The notes beneath the pieces were generated by a model that saw only the letters and a program-made list of their open reading frames with translations, made no database searches and was not told where the DNA came from. From contig JANQSC010000045.1 in NCBI GenBank assembly GCA_028284235.1, positions 1-64,000 of the forward strand: 64,000 nucleotides of DNA, in the 5' to 3' direction. This stretch comes from Opitutaceae bacterium (lineage in GTDB: Bacteria; Verrucomicrobiota; Verrucomicrobiia; Opitutales; Opitutaceae). This document shows, in pieces, positions 16,662 to 26,200 of the stretch. A program made the translations under genes and the position numbers. Numbering within the stretch: position 1 is the stretch's first letter; each line of letters begins with the position of its first letter.

Positions 16662-18098
16662 ATGCCCACCCCAACCAAGCTTCTCACCGCCGCCCTCCTT
16701 TTCACCACGCCCCTCATCGCCGGCGACTGGCCCCAATGGCGCGGCCCCGACGGCACCGGAATTTCAGCCGCCAAGAATCTGCCCGTCAACTGGAGCGCGG
16801 ATGAAAACGTCGCCTGGAAAGTAGCCCTCCCCGCCTGGAGCGGCTCCACGCCGATTGTCGTGGGCGATCGCGTATTCGTGATGTCCCCGTCAACGCAGCC
16901 GAAAACCGAAACGGCCGCCGTCGAGGAAGCTCCCCCCAGACGCGGACCCGGAAATCGCGGGGTTGAAAATCGCGGCCAAGGAAATCGAGGTCCCGCCAAC
17001 CGCGGCCAAGGAAATCGCCCCGCGGGTCGACGCGGCCCGCAGCAGTCCGCTGTCGACGGACCCGGCGGCCAGGAATTGCTCATGATCTGCCTTTCGCGCC
17101 AAGACGGAACCGAGCTCTGGCGAGCCCAAGTCGACTCCGGCAACGAACTCAAACGAAAGCAAAACAACAGCTCCCCCTCGCCCGTGAGCGACGGGAAACA
17201 CGTTTGGGCCACCACCGGCAACGGAATCGTGCGCGGCTACACCGTCGACGGCAAAGCCCTTTGGAAAGTCAGCCTCGAAGACGAATACGGCGACTTCGGA
17301 CTCAACTGGGGATTCGCCTCGTCGCCCCTCTTGTACGAAGGCAAGCTCATCATCGGCGTCGTCCGCGGACAAAATACCGACGCCCCAGGCTATGTGGTCG
17401 CCCTCGACGGCGCCACCGGGAAAGAAGTCTGGAAGGTCGACCGGCCTTCCGACGCTCCCTGGGAATCCAAAGACGCCTACACGACCCCCATTCCCGTCGA
17501 CGTAAACGGGGAAACGCAAATCGTCGTTTCCGGCGGCGCCTACGTCACCAGCCACGACCCAAAAACCGGACACGAAATCTGGCGCTCGGGAGGATTGAAC
17601 CCCGAAAACGCCCGCAACTACCGAATCATCGCCTCGCCCGTGGCCGCCAACGGCATCGTCTACGCCCCGTCGCGCAAAACTCCCCTGCTCGCCATCAAAG
17701 CCGACGGCAAAGGCGACGTGACCGATACCCATCTCGCCTGGAAAATGGAAGATCGCGCCGGGCCCGACGTCCCCACGCCCATTTCCGACGGCACCTATTT
17801 CTACGTGCTCAACGACTTCGGCCAAATCTCCTGCTTCGACGCCCGGTCCGGCAAGAACCTCTGGGGACCCGAGGAAACCGGCATCGGACGCGTCAGCTCG
17901 TCGCCCATCCTCGCCGACGGGAAACTCTACCTCGTCAGCGAAACCGCAGAAGTGGCCGTCGTCCAAGCCGGCTCGACCTTCAAGCTTCTCGGCAACAACT
18001 CGCTCGACGACACCTACACGCTTTCGTCGCCCGCCGCCGCCGGCAACCAGCTCTTCATCCGCACCGGCGGACACCTCTACTGCCTGAGCAAGTCGTAA
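16662..18098 (+). CDS. Secreted PQQ-like (BamB-type) beta-propeller protein
   Basis: A 478-aa exported protein with a signal peptide (about 1-20) and a DWPQWRGPDGTG start typical of verrucomicrobial and planctomycetal outer-membrane BamB-like proteins. Repeated blade motifs of the PQQ_2 type (DGKALWKVSL, ATGKEVWKV, HEIWRSGG, GKNLWGPEE) indicate a propeller of about seven or eight blades. Residues about 88-125 are an Arg/Gly/Asn-rich low-complexity insert with repeated NRGQGNRG units between blades. No PQQ-binding catalytic set is evident, so it may be a binding or scaffold protein, not a dehydrogenase. It follows the isomerase gene by 37 bases and is probably in its operon. Confidence 0.85.
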   Translation: MPTPTKLLTAALLFTTPLIAGDWPQWRGPDGTGISAAKNLPVNWSADENVAWKVALPAWSGSTPIVVGDRVFVMSPSTQPKTETAAVEEAPPRRGPGNRGVENRGQGNRGPANRGQGNRPAGRRGPQQSAVDGPGGQELLMICLSRQDGTELWRAQVDSGNELKRKQNNSSPSPVSDGKHVWATTGNGIVRGYTVDGKALWKVSLEDEYGDFGLNWGFASSPLLYEGKLIIGVVRGQNTDAPGYVVALDGATGKEVWKVDRPSDAPWESKDAYTTPIPVDVNGETQIVVSGGAYVTSHDPKTGHEIWRSGGLNPENARNYRIIASPVAANGIVYAPSRKTPLLAIKADGKGDVTDTHLAWKMEDRAGPDVPTPISDGTYFYVLNDFGQISCFDARSGKNLWGPEETGIGRVSSSPILADGKLYLVSETAEVAVVQAGSTFKLLGNNSLDDTYTLSSPAAAGNQLFIRTGGHLYCLSKS

Positions 18099-18120
18099 CG
18101 AGAAGGAGCCTTGCAATTTG

Positions 18121-18215
18121 TTCAACAGTGATCTCTCCGAGATCAAATTTCGTTCCGTCCCGCTTAGCGAGACGGAACGAAAACAAGATCCCGTCGAAGA
18201 CGGGAACAGGATTTG
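18121..18215 (+). repeat. Three-hairpin element, copy a
   Basis: Head TTCAACAGT. Hairpin 1 is GATCTC-TCC-GAGATC (18130-18144). Hairpin 2 spans 18151-18179 with a 9-bp outer stem, one mismatch and a 3-bp inner stem. Hairpin 3 is CCCGTC-GAA-GACGGG (18190-18204). The tail is AACAGGATTTG. Copies b, c and d keep the order and spacing with different stem sequences. Confidence 0.75.
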
Positions 18216-18492
18216 TGGATATCCCCAAAAGCCGGATCAGGTAGGGCTCGATTTAGGTAGGGCTCGATCGCCGAGCGAGCCGCGTCGGTTGAGAAAAAGG
18301 TCAGGCAGACGTTCCTAACCTATTACCTAGAAATCAAGTCCCTAACGGGATCGGGACGGTGACGGATAAATTTTTGTCATCGCTTCGCTAGGATATAACC
18401 GATTCTCGGTTACAAATAGGCGTCTCCTACGGAGCCGATAAGGTTTCTTCAACCAATGTGATTTGGACAGCCCTTGTCCCTTCCGCGAGCCA

Positions 18493-18546
18493 CCGACGAT
18501 GTCGGGGTCTTCGACAGGATGGCTCTCTCGAGCCAACAGGATTTCG
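18493..18546 (+). repeat. Three-hairpin element, headless partial copy
   Basis: CCGAC-GAT-GTCGG (18493-18505), a weak GTC-TTC-GAC, the linker AGGAT, GGCTC-TCTC-GAGCC (18521-18534) and the tail AACAGGATTTCG match hairpins 1 to 3 and the tail of the element; the TTAACAGT head is absent. Confidence 0.5.
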
Positions 18547-18559
18547 TTTTATGGCTTCT

Positions 18560-18641
18560 ATCATCTTGCTCCCGCGTAGCGGGATCCTGCTTCCGTCCCG
18601 CTAGGCGGGACGGAATTTGATCTCGAAGAGATCACTGTTAA
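18560..18641 (-). repeat. Three-hairpin element, copy b
   Basis: Reading the minus strand from 18641: head TTAACAGT; hairpin 1 GATCTC-TTC-GAGATC (18619-18633); hairpin 2 a perfect 11-bp stem with a 3-nt loop (18591-18615); linker GCAGGAT; hairpin 3 TCCCGC-TAC-GCGGGA (18570-18584); tail CAAGATGAT. The 59 bases 18583-18641 align without gaps to 52537-52595. Confidence 0.78.
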
Positions 18642-18713
18642 GGAATCTCAACCGTGTACTCCGTTGTTTCTTGGGCTCCACGGACCGCCTGGCAGTCGGT
18701 CCCTACCCGTGAA

Positions 18714-20762
18714 CTAGTACCTCAAATCCAGCCGCACCCCGAAGGCCTCAGGATCGCCCGGCGTTCCCGCGAAGATCTGCGGGTTGATGAACGAGTAGTA
18801 CTGCTCGTCGCCCAGATTCTCTCCGTACACGACAATCGTGAACCGCTCCGTCTGGAAGCCGACCTGGGCGTCGTACACCTCGTAGCTGCCTTGGCGGAAC
18901 AGAGCTGAGTTCGGCTCGTCGAAGAAGGTCTCGCCAATGCTGCGGAAGGTGCCCTGAAGAAAAAGCCCGTTGTCGAATCGATAGCGGGCCGATCCGCGCA
19001 TCGTGTACTTCGGAGTGAAGGGCACCTCCAAACCGCTCAAATTCGCTGCAGTGAACGGATCGGAGTGACGATCGAAAGTCACGTCGTTCGCGCCGAAACT
19101 GCCTTCCAGCACGAAACTCGGAACCGGCTGCCAGACCACCTCTGCCTCGATTCCCTCCGAGGAAACTTCGTCCGCGTTGATGACAATGTAGTCTGTCGCG
19201 TTCGGCACCGACCGCTCGAGCTGGTAGTCGTCGATAGCGATGTCAAACGCGGTCACCCGGGCTTTGAACGTGCCGTCCGCCGCGGCGAAGGCGAAGCCGA
19301 GCTCGTTCGACCACGCCGATTCGTCGGTGAAGCCCGCCAAGTTCGGCAGGTCGGTAAAGGCGCTGTAGCCACTCGGCTTGAAACTCGACGCAGTCCGGCC
19401 GACAAACGAGAAATGGTCGCTCAAAACAAACTCGAAACCCGCGTCCGCCGACGAATACGTGTCGGAGAACGAATCGACCACCGTCGCCGCGCCCACAGGG
19501 GATACCTTGGTTCGGTCGATCGACGCATCCGTTTCTTGAATACGGACGCCTCCATCTAGAATAAACGTGTCCGTCACCGCAAACGAGGCGTGGGCGAAGG
19601 CCGCGATCTCTTTCTCGTCGATCGCAAACACCGTGTCTTCCGTAAACACCGGGAAAAACGGCGGAGCCGGGAACACGCGCGTCGTGTCGCCCGCGGTTTC
19701 CTTGTCCTGATAGAAAAGACCCGCCCGCCAGGCGAGGGCGCTGCTGTTGTCCGTCGACTCGAATCGAAATTCCTGCGTCAACAAGCTCTGGTCCTGACGG
19801 ATCCGCGACGTCGAAATGGGATCCGGACTCAAGTCCAAGTCAACCGTCGACGGATTCAATTCCCAATCCTGGTAGGCGGTGATCGACTTGAACACGCCCC
19901 AGTCGAACTGGCGGTCCAGATGGACGGAAACCTGATTGCGGTCGATTTGCGTTTCCCCTTCCAAGTTCGAACCGACCACGAAGGGATCCGGGCTGAAAAG
20001 CGACGATAGGCGCTGGCTGCCGTCGTCGATCGACTCGGTTACCAGCTTAACCCGGCCGCCCCACTGGTTGCCCGGCGAGAAGAACAGATTGTACTGGGCC
20101 CCCTGCGCCTCGCGCGTGTCGGTATCGCGGCCCAAAGTGACGTTGTTCATGTAGCCGTCGCGCTCGTTGTGGAAAACCGTGAGGCTGTGCGACAAGTCCG
20201 AACCGGCGATCGGCCCCGAAATATTCGCCCGGAACGCCCGCTTGTCGAAGGAGCCCGCTTCCGCCGAAAGCTCGATCCGCTGCTCCGCTCCCGGTTTCTG
20301 ACTTTGAATCTCAATGACGCCCGCAGGGCCGTTGCGGCCGAAAAACGAGCCCATCCCCCCGCGGTGCACCGTCAAGGCGTTGCCCGAGAGCAACTCCGAG
20401 GAGTACGTAAAAACGTCCCCGGACGGCACGTCGTCGATGTACTGGGAAACGCCCGCCGGACTGAAAAACAGCGTATTGCCCATCCCCCGCAGGACGATCG
20501 TGTCGCCGAATCCGCGCGTCTCGCTCGACGCCACGAACAAATTCGGCACCAGGGCCGAGGTTTCCTGTACCGCTTGCATCTGGTAGAGATCCACCGCGCC
20601 CGTGGTGAAACCGCTCATCGGGCCGCCCCGATCGGTCAACGAATCACCCGCGATCACGCGGATGGGAGAAAGTTCAACGATATCGGATCCGTCCGCGTTA
20701 ACAGAAGAGAGAGCGCTCAAAGCGATCAGCCCCGCGGAAAGGCAACGAAGAAGTTTAGTCAT
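18714..20762 (-). CDS. TonB-dependent receptor (siderophore/vitamin-type size)
   Basis: A 682-aa outer-membrane receptor with a signal peptide (1-23, ending SVNADG), a plug domain with ETSALVPNLFVASSETRGFG and VLRGMGNTLFF blocks (about 66-100), and a barrel ending in an aromatic residue (RLDLRY). The length and plug style match siderophore, metal-chelate or polyphenol receptors more than the 900-aa glycan receptor at 9085. It starts on the opposite strand to the PQQ dehydrogenase at 21071, with 308 bases between, and nothing else marks its substrate. Downstream lies the hairpin cluster at 18121-18641, and no conventional terminator was seen. Confidence 0.9.
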   Translation of the reverse strand: MTKLLRCLSAGLIALSALSSVNADGSDIVELSPIRVIAGDSLTDRGGPMSGFTTGAVDLYQMQAVQETSALVPNLFVASSETRGFGDTIVLRGMGNTLFFSPAGVSQYIDDVPSGDVFTYSSELLSGNALTVHRGGMGSFFGRNGPAGVIEIQSQKPGAEQRIELSAEAGSFDKRAFRANISGPIAGSDLSHSLTVFHNERDGYMNNVTLGRDTDTREAQGAQYNLFFSPGNQWGGRVKLVTESIDDGSQRLSSLFSPDPFVVGSNLEGETQIDRNQVSVHLDRQFDWGVFKSITAYQDWELNPSTVDLDLSPDPISTSRIRQDQSLLTQEFRFESTDNSSALAWRAGLFYQDKETAGDTTRVFPAPPFFPVFTEDTVFAIDEKEIAAFAHASFAVTDTFILDGGVRIQETDASIDRTKVSPVGAATVVDSFSDTYSSADAGFEFVLSDHFSFVGRTASSFKPSGYSAFTDLPNLAGFTDESAWSNELGFAFAAADGTFKARVTAFDIAIDDYQLERSVPNATDYIVINADEVSSEGIEAEVVWQPVPSFVLEGSFGANDVTFDRHSDPFTAANLSGLEVPFTPKYTMRGSARYRFDNGLFLQGTFRSIGETFFDEPNSALFRQGSYEVYDAQVGFQTERFTIVVYGENLGDEQYYSFINPQIFAGTPGDPEAFGVRLDLRY

Positions 20763-21070
20763 AATAAGTAGTGGTTCTATTATAGGTGGTCAGAGGACAA
20801 TGTCTAAATAGGACGAAAACGTAAGGCCGGCGGTTGCGCCGCCCCGTAAATGCGATTCTGGATTCAACAAACACGGCTCACCCAACACCAAAAACTACGA
20901 TTCCATCCTAACTAGACAGCCCCAAAGAGAATGAAAATTCCCTAAGTAACAACGAAAATGGACCCAATCCCCCCAATTTTACAAATCAACGGCTTCTAAT
21001 ATCCAAGTCCCCTCATTCACCCTTCACAATTCACTCCTCACCATTCACTATTCACCACTCCACCTTCCCC
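20763..21070. other. Divergent intergenic region (TonB receptor / PQQ dehydrogenase)
   Basis: A decayed REP arm lies at about 20821-20860: GTAAGGCCGGCGGTTGCGCC resembles the GTAGGGCTGGCGC arm, followed by ATGCGATTC. Most of 20865-21000 is AT-rich and unremarkable. A heptad repeat occupies 21014-21055. Confidence 0.55.
21014..21055 (+). repeat. Six tandem 7-bp TTCAC repeats
   Basis: Exact seven-base periodicity: CATTCAC, CCTTCAC, AATTCAC, TCCTCAC, CATTCAC, TATTCAC, ending 15 bases before the PQQ dehydrogenase ATG. Spaced direct repeats of this size can be binding arrays for response-regulator-type activators, but simple slippage is also possible. Confidence 0.75.
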
Positions 21071-23206
21071 ATGAAACCGCCCCTGATCTTCCTTGCGCTC
21101 CTCACTCTTCACACCTCGCTCCTCTCCTCCGACCCCCGAGACAGTCACACCGATTGGCGCGTCTACAACGGCGACCTGAAAGGGACCAAGTATTCCGCCC
21201 TCGACCAAGTCAACCGCTCCAACGTCGACCAGCTCGAACTCGCCTGGCGCTACCACGTGGGCGACCACAAAGACACCCTCCGGTCCACCCTCCAATGCAA
21301 CCCCATCGTGGTCGACGGAACGCTCTACCTCACCACCGCCGGCCAGAAAGTCGTCGCCCTCGACGCCGCCACCGGAATCGAACAATGGAAATTCGATCCG
21401 CATTCGGGCAGCGAAACTCTCGGCTACTCGCGTGGACTCCTGTATTGGGAAAACGGTGACGACAAGCGAATCTTCTCCGGCGCCGGCAATCACTACTACG
21501 CCCTCGACGCCCGAACCGGCCAACCAATAGAATCGTTCGGTACGGCCGGACGTATCGACCTGCGCGAAAATCTGGATACGGACGGCATCCTTCGCAGTTA
21601 TTCATCGCGCGCTCCTGGAGTCGTCTACAAAGACATTCTCATCCTCGGCGGCTCCGTGGGCGAAGGCCCCTCGCAAGCAGCCCCCGGACACATTCGAGGA
21701 TTCGACGTCCGCACCGGCGAACGGAAATGGATCTTCCACACCGTTCCCCATCCCGGGGAATTTGGATACGAAACCTGGTCCCCCAACTCCTACAAGCGCA
21801 ACGGCGGGGCCAACGCCTGGGCGGGGCTCACCCTCGACTCCGAGCGCGGCATCGTCTTCCTTGGCACCGGCGCCGCCAGCTACGACGGATACGGAGGCGA
21901 CCGTGTCGGCGACAACCTCTTCGCCAACTGCGTCCTCGCCCTCGACGCGGAAACCGGCGAACGCGTCTGGCACTTCCAAACCACGCGCCACGACATTTGG
22001 GACTACGATCTCCCCGCCCCGCCCGTCCTCATCACTCTCGAGCGCGACGGCGAGACCATCGACGCCGTCGCCCAAGTCAGCAAAATGACCCTTCTTTTCG
22101 TGCTCGACCGCGAAACGGGCGAACCCGTTTTCGGAGTAGAAGAACGCCCCGTCCCCCAGTCGATTATCCCCGGCGAACAAACATCGCCCACTCAGCCCTT
22201 TCCGCTCAAGCCCGCTCCCTACGGACTGATCTCTTTCACCCTCGACGACGTGACTGACCTCTCCAAAGAGTCGCGCGACGCCGTTCTCGAAATGCTCAAG
22301 GAATTCGAGCTCGGGCACCTGTACAGGCCCCCCGGATTTAAGAAAATGGTTGTCATTCCCCAATTCAACGGCGGTTCCGAATGGCCCGGTCCCGGATTCG
22401 ATCCCGAGACGAACCTGCTCTACGTAAACGTCAGCAACGAAGCGGAGTGGACAAGCATGAAAAAAGCCGAAGAGAAAGGCGAAATCCCGCTATGGAAACT
22501 CGGTTCGGAAATCTATCAAGGCGTCTGCTCCAATTGTCATGGATTGGATGATACAGGAAAAGTCCCCGGCATGACGCTGCCCGCTCTGCGCACCGTCAAA
22601 GAACGACTCAGCCAAGACGAAGTTCGCGCCATTCTCAAAGAAGGTCGCGGATCCATGCCCTCCTTCGCCGCCTACCAGGACGTCGAAATCGAGAGCCTGC
22701 TCGCATTCCTCTTCCGCGATCGCGACGAAGAGACGATTCAGGCCGAAGACGTCGCCCTGACCTGGCGTAACGACATCCCTTACGTCCACACCGGGCATCG
22801 CGACTTTCACGATCCCTTCGGCTACCCGATCAACAAGCGGCCCTGGGGACAACTCCACGCCATCGACATGAACACCGGCGACTTCGTTTGGTCCGTTCCG
22901 CTCGGCACCTATCCTGCCCTCGAAGCTCAAGGACTCCCCGAAACGGGCACCTTCAACATCGGCGGCCCCATGGTCACCGCCGGAGGACTCGTCTTCATCG
23001 GAGCAACCAAAGACGAACGCTTCCGGGCGTTCGACAAAGCGACTGGCGAAACGCTCTGGGAATACCAGCTCGACGCCGCCGGCTACGCAACGCCCGCGAC
23101 CTTTCAAATCGACGGCCGCCAATACATCGTCATCGCCGGCGGAGGCGGTAGCAAACTCCAAACCCCACCCGGCGACAGCTACTACTGCTTCGCCCTTCCG
23201 GATTGA
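21071..23206 (+). CDS. PQQ-dependent dehydrogenase with inserted cytochrome c domain
   Basis: A 711-aa exported quinoprotein of the glucose/alcohol dehydrogenase type. A signal peptide (about 1-20) is followed by DWRVYNGDLKGTKYSALDQVN, the usual start of an eight-bladed PQQ propeller. Blade motifs include ATGIEQWKFDP, TGERKWIFHT, TGERVWHFQ and DIWDYDLPAPP. A cytochrome c domain is inserted before the last blades: C486-x-x-C489-H490, with a distal methionine candidate in GRGSMPSF. Periplasmic oxidation of a sugar or alcohol with direct electron transfer to the haem is the expected role. A heptad repeat lies directly upstream and a REP element starts two bases after the stop codon. The substrate is not evident; PQQ synthesis genes are not in the window. 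Confidence 0.9.
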   Translation: MKPPLIFLALLTLHTSLLSSDPRDSHTDWRVYNGDLKGTKYSALDQVNRSNVDQLELAWRYHVGDHKDTLRSTLQCNPIVVDGTLYLTTAGQKVVALDAATGIEQWKFDPHSGSETLGYSRGLLYWENGDDKRIFSGAGNHYYALDARTGQPIESFGTAGRIDLRENLDTDGILRSYSSRAPGVVYKDILILGGSVGEGPSQAAPGHIRGFDVRTGERKWIFHTVPHPGEFGYETWSPNSYKRNGGANAWAGLTLDSERGIVFLGTGAASYDGYGGDRVGDNLFANCVLALDAETGERVWHFQTTRHDIWDYDLPAPPVLITLERDGETIDAVAQVSKMTLLFVLDRETGEPVFGVEERPVPQSIIPGEQTSPTQPFPLKPAPYGLISFTLDDVTDLSKESRDAVLEMLKEFELGHLYRPPGFKKMVVIPQFNGGSEWPGPGFDPETNLLYVNVSNEAEWTSMKKAEEKGEIPLWKLGSEIYQGVCSNCHGLDDTGKVPGMTLPALRTVKERLSQDEVRAILKEGRGSMPSFAAYQDVEIESLLAFLFRDRDEETIQAEDVALTWRNDIPYVHTGHRDFHDPFGYPINKRPWGQLHAIDMNTGDFVWSVPLGTYPALEAQGLPETGTFNIGGPMVTAGGLVFIGATKDERFRAFDKATGETLWEYQLDAAGYATPATFQIDGRQYIVIAGGGGSKLQTPPGDSYYCFALPD

Positions 23207-23207
23207 T

Positions 23208-23286
23208 GTAGGGCCTTCGCTTGCGAAGCGCCGCGTAGGTCAGGTTGTGAAACGCAGTTGCGGCATGGCGCAAGCGCCAGCCCTAC
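23208..23286. repeat. REP/BIME-like inverted repeat, copy 4 (inverted orientation)
   Basis: Same two arms as the copies at 5802 and 15289 but in opposite orientation: GTAGGGCCTTCGC first, then GCGCCAGCCCTAC at the end. It lies between the stop codons of the convergent PQQ dehydrogenase and ABC permease genes. Confidence 0.8.
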
Positions 23287-23295
23287 TTCTTCTCC

Positions 23296-26200
23296 TCACG
23301 AATCAAAATCCCGCTGCAAATCAGCGATAGCAGGCGTATTCCGTCGGTAGCCCAAGTACGACCAGAACGCCGCATTCAACACGATTGCCACTACAAGTAT
23401 CGCCAAATTGAATACCGGAGCCGCCACGCCCAAATGAGTCATAGACGGGACAATCGACACAACCGCCGCGATCAATCCGATCCCCATTCCCCAACCGACG
23501 AGCGAACGCAGCTCGGAAAAAACGATCCGGCGACGCGTATCCGATGGAATCCCCATGGCGTCCAGCAGGGCGAACTCGTGCCGGCGTTCCGACAGATTCC
23601 GAGCGACGACGACGCCAAGACCCGCGCTGCCCAAAATGACGCCCAGACCGCCGAGTACATGGAAAATCGCGATGTACGTGTTCTCGACTTCATGGAACGC
23701 CTGCAACCGGTCCGACGCGATTTCCACCTGACCGCCCCACGGGCCTAAAGACGACTCGATCCGGGCCCGCTTGGCATCGATCGGCTCGTCCCAAGCGTCC
23801 GCGAGGAACAGCCGATAGCCTTCGTTCTGTGGAAATCTCTCTAGAAATCGCGCTTCGTCGATCAGCAAACTTCCTTGGAACATCGTGTCGCGAATCGCCC
23901 CCACCAGTTCGACTTCGAATACACGCCCGCTGTCGTCCACATAGGAAAGCCGGTCGCCCAGCTTCCGCTTCAAAGCCCACTGCAAGGTCGCGCTGTCGAT
24001 GATCGCCGGAACCACGTCCGGATCGCTCGAATCCCGCAACAACGCCCACCCGTCGCTACCGTCCAATCCCTTTTTGACCGAATGAAACGTGAAAGCGCCG
24101 CGCTGCGAGAGTCGCTCGCTCGACAAGCCGAGCAAACGCGGGTTGGCCGTCTGGTTCAGATTGAAGCAACTCGCGTCGTCGCCCTGCCCCGTGCGAATCG
24201 GCAGAACCGACTCACCGTCCAACTCAAACAAATTGTCGTCGCCAGAATAGTCGTCCGGGTCGCTCAGGGGAATCGACGTTTCCGCCCAATAAGTATAACC
24301 TCCGTATCCGTTTTTTGGATCATTCCCAGAAGTGTCCTTTTCCTTGCGAAACGCCGCCACCGACACGACGAGAAATACGCCGCAGGCAAGCGTCCCCACC
24401 ACGGTCAAACTGCGCAACGGCCGCCGTCCGTTGTTCAAACGGCCCATCACCATGGGATTGATGGCTCCCCCAGCGATGGCCCGAGCGAAGCTCAACCGAA
24501 ACGAGCAAATCCCCAAACCACCGACCAAGCCGCAAAAACCGACGAGAAAGTACCCGATCTGCATAGGCAGCTTGCCCAGCAAGGAAAGCCCTAGCAACGA
24601 CAGCGCCCCCGCCAGCCCAGCGCTGCCGATGCGCAACGCCCAGCGGCCCTTGCTCGCAGGAGCGTCCTCGCCTTCCTCCGAACCTTGCTGCAGACGGAAA
24701 CTCGCCTGTGTCTTGCTCTGCTTGCGCAAGACGAACCAGATCGCCCCCAGCGCCAGCAAGATATTGGCGCCCATACCGATCGCGACCGTCGGAGCGCTGA
24801 CCGAAAACGAGAAAATCGAGCCAACCGAATCCTCGCTCCAGATCGTCTCCAAAAAGCGCAGGATCCCCGTCGTGTATCCAATCGCCAATGGCAGGGCCGC
24901 GAGCGTTCCTACGGTGACCAGCAAGGCCGCGCCCGCCAAGCGCCAACGATAGATTCGCCGTTCTCCGATCCCGAGGGCGGAGAGTAACGCATTCTCCCGA
25001 TTGACCTGCTGCATGGAAAAACTGAACAGCATCCCCACCAAGCTCAGCGCAGCCACGATCAAAAAGAAACTCATCCCGATAAAGAGCCCGCCAATATCCA
25101 CCGGCGAATTGGCCGAGTCCAGAGCCCCCTCGCGAAACGCGACCGTTTGCATCCCGATCATTCTCGGATCGAGCAAGTCGTTCAACTCGGCCTCCAACTC
25201 CGTAGCGCTCTTCGCGCTGTACGGCACTCGAAGCGCCGTAAACGCGCCCCAGCGACTGGCCCACTGCTCGACGCCCGCTTCTAGCGAGATAAACGCTTTC
25301 GGGGCCCCTTTGTAGTCGTCCCAATAATCCTCGTCCTTGTCTCGAATTCGGTCGAGATCCAGCGGCATTCCCGCGTCCCAGTCCGCCGAATCCTCGGCGT
25401 CCGCAACGCCCGGAAAATCGGGCATCCACAACGAGTCGGCCACCAACCCGGAAAGCGGCGCGACCGATCGAATCGTGTAAGACCGGCTCTCCTCAACCAG
25501 CCGACTTCCCGTGTCGACCACGTAGTAGCGAATGTCTATCCGATCCCCTGGCTCCGCTCCCAAGTCGTCGGCCAGCCATTGAGTGATCACCGTTTCATTG
25601 GCCCCCAGTGGCGCCCCCAAAAACGGAGCCGCGCCCGGATCCACGGCGGTAACCATGGAGTAAGGCGTTTCGCGATCGCCGACCTTCAGCCCGTTGGCGA
25701 GATAAGTAATAACCGGTTCCACATCCGCAATCCTATCCTGCGCCGCCGCTACCACCGCCTCGTCCAGGAAAACTCGCTCCGAACGCAGCTCAGTCGCCCC
25801 CGCCAACGGAATATCCACGAGCGACAGTCCATAATCTTCCAAGCCCATGAGCGGAGCGATCGCCTCCGATACTTGCGAAGCTGAAAGCGTCTCGACCTCG
25901 CCGGAGTCGCGTTTCATCAAAAGCAAATTGACGCGATCCGGTTGCTCGATCTGTTCCTGTATCCAGGAAATGGGGGCAAATAGACTAAATGGAGCGATTT
26001 GATTGGCTTCGAGCCCGAAACGCCCGAATTGGTCGTCGCTCATCACCGCCGCCACAGTCACCCGAATGCCAATCATATTGTCCTTGCTCCCGGACAAAGG
26101 CGCGTCGCGCGACAACAATCCCGGCTTCTCGATACGCAGAATAAACGCGTCGCCTGCCTCCAACTGGAGCCGGTCCGCCAATCGTCGATTCACCGCTACC

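Larger units (their letters stand above)
18099..18713. other. 615-base gene-free region of clustered hairpins
   Basis: No credible gene. The region is a mosaic of short GC-rich hairpins: two full three-hairpin elements facing each other (18121-18215 forward, 18560-18641 reverse), a headless copy (18493-18546), further hairpins near 18397-18411 (AACCGATTCTCGGTT) and 18419-18436, and two REP-like GTAGGGCTCGAT fragments at 18241 and 18256. Confidence 0.75.

Noticed and set aside
16890..18146. 418-codon frame antisense to the propeller gene
   Set aside because: Val/Gly/Asp-rich antisense shadow without start signal or family features.
18405..18414. CGGTTACAAA as an extra LacI operator
   Set aside because: It is part of a hairpin (AACCGATTCTCGGTT) of the repeat cluster and lacks the CCGTTAC core.
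18121..18641. Insertion sequence bounded by inverted repeats
   Set aside because: No transposase frame inside, and the ends are multi-hairpin repeats also found singly elsewhere.
21014..21055. CRISPR array
   Set aside because: Units are only 7 bases with no spacers and no cas genes nearby.
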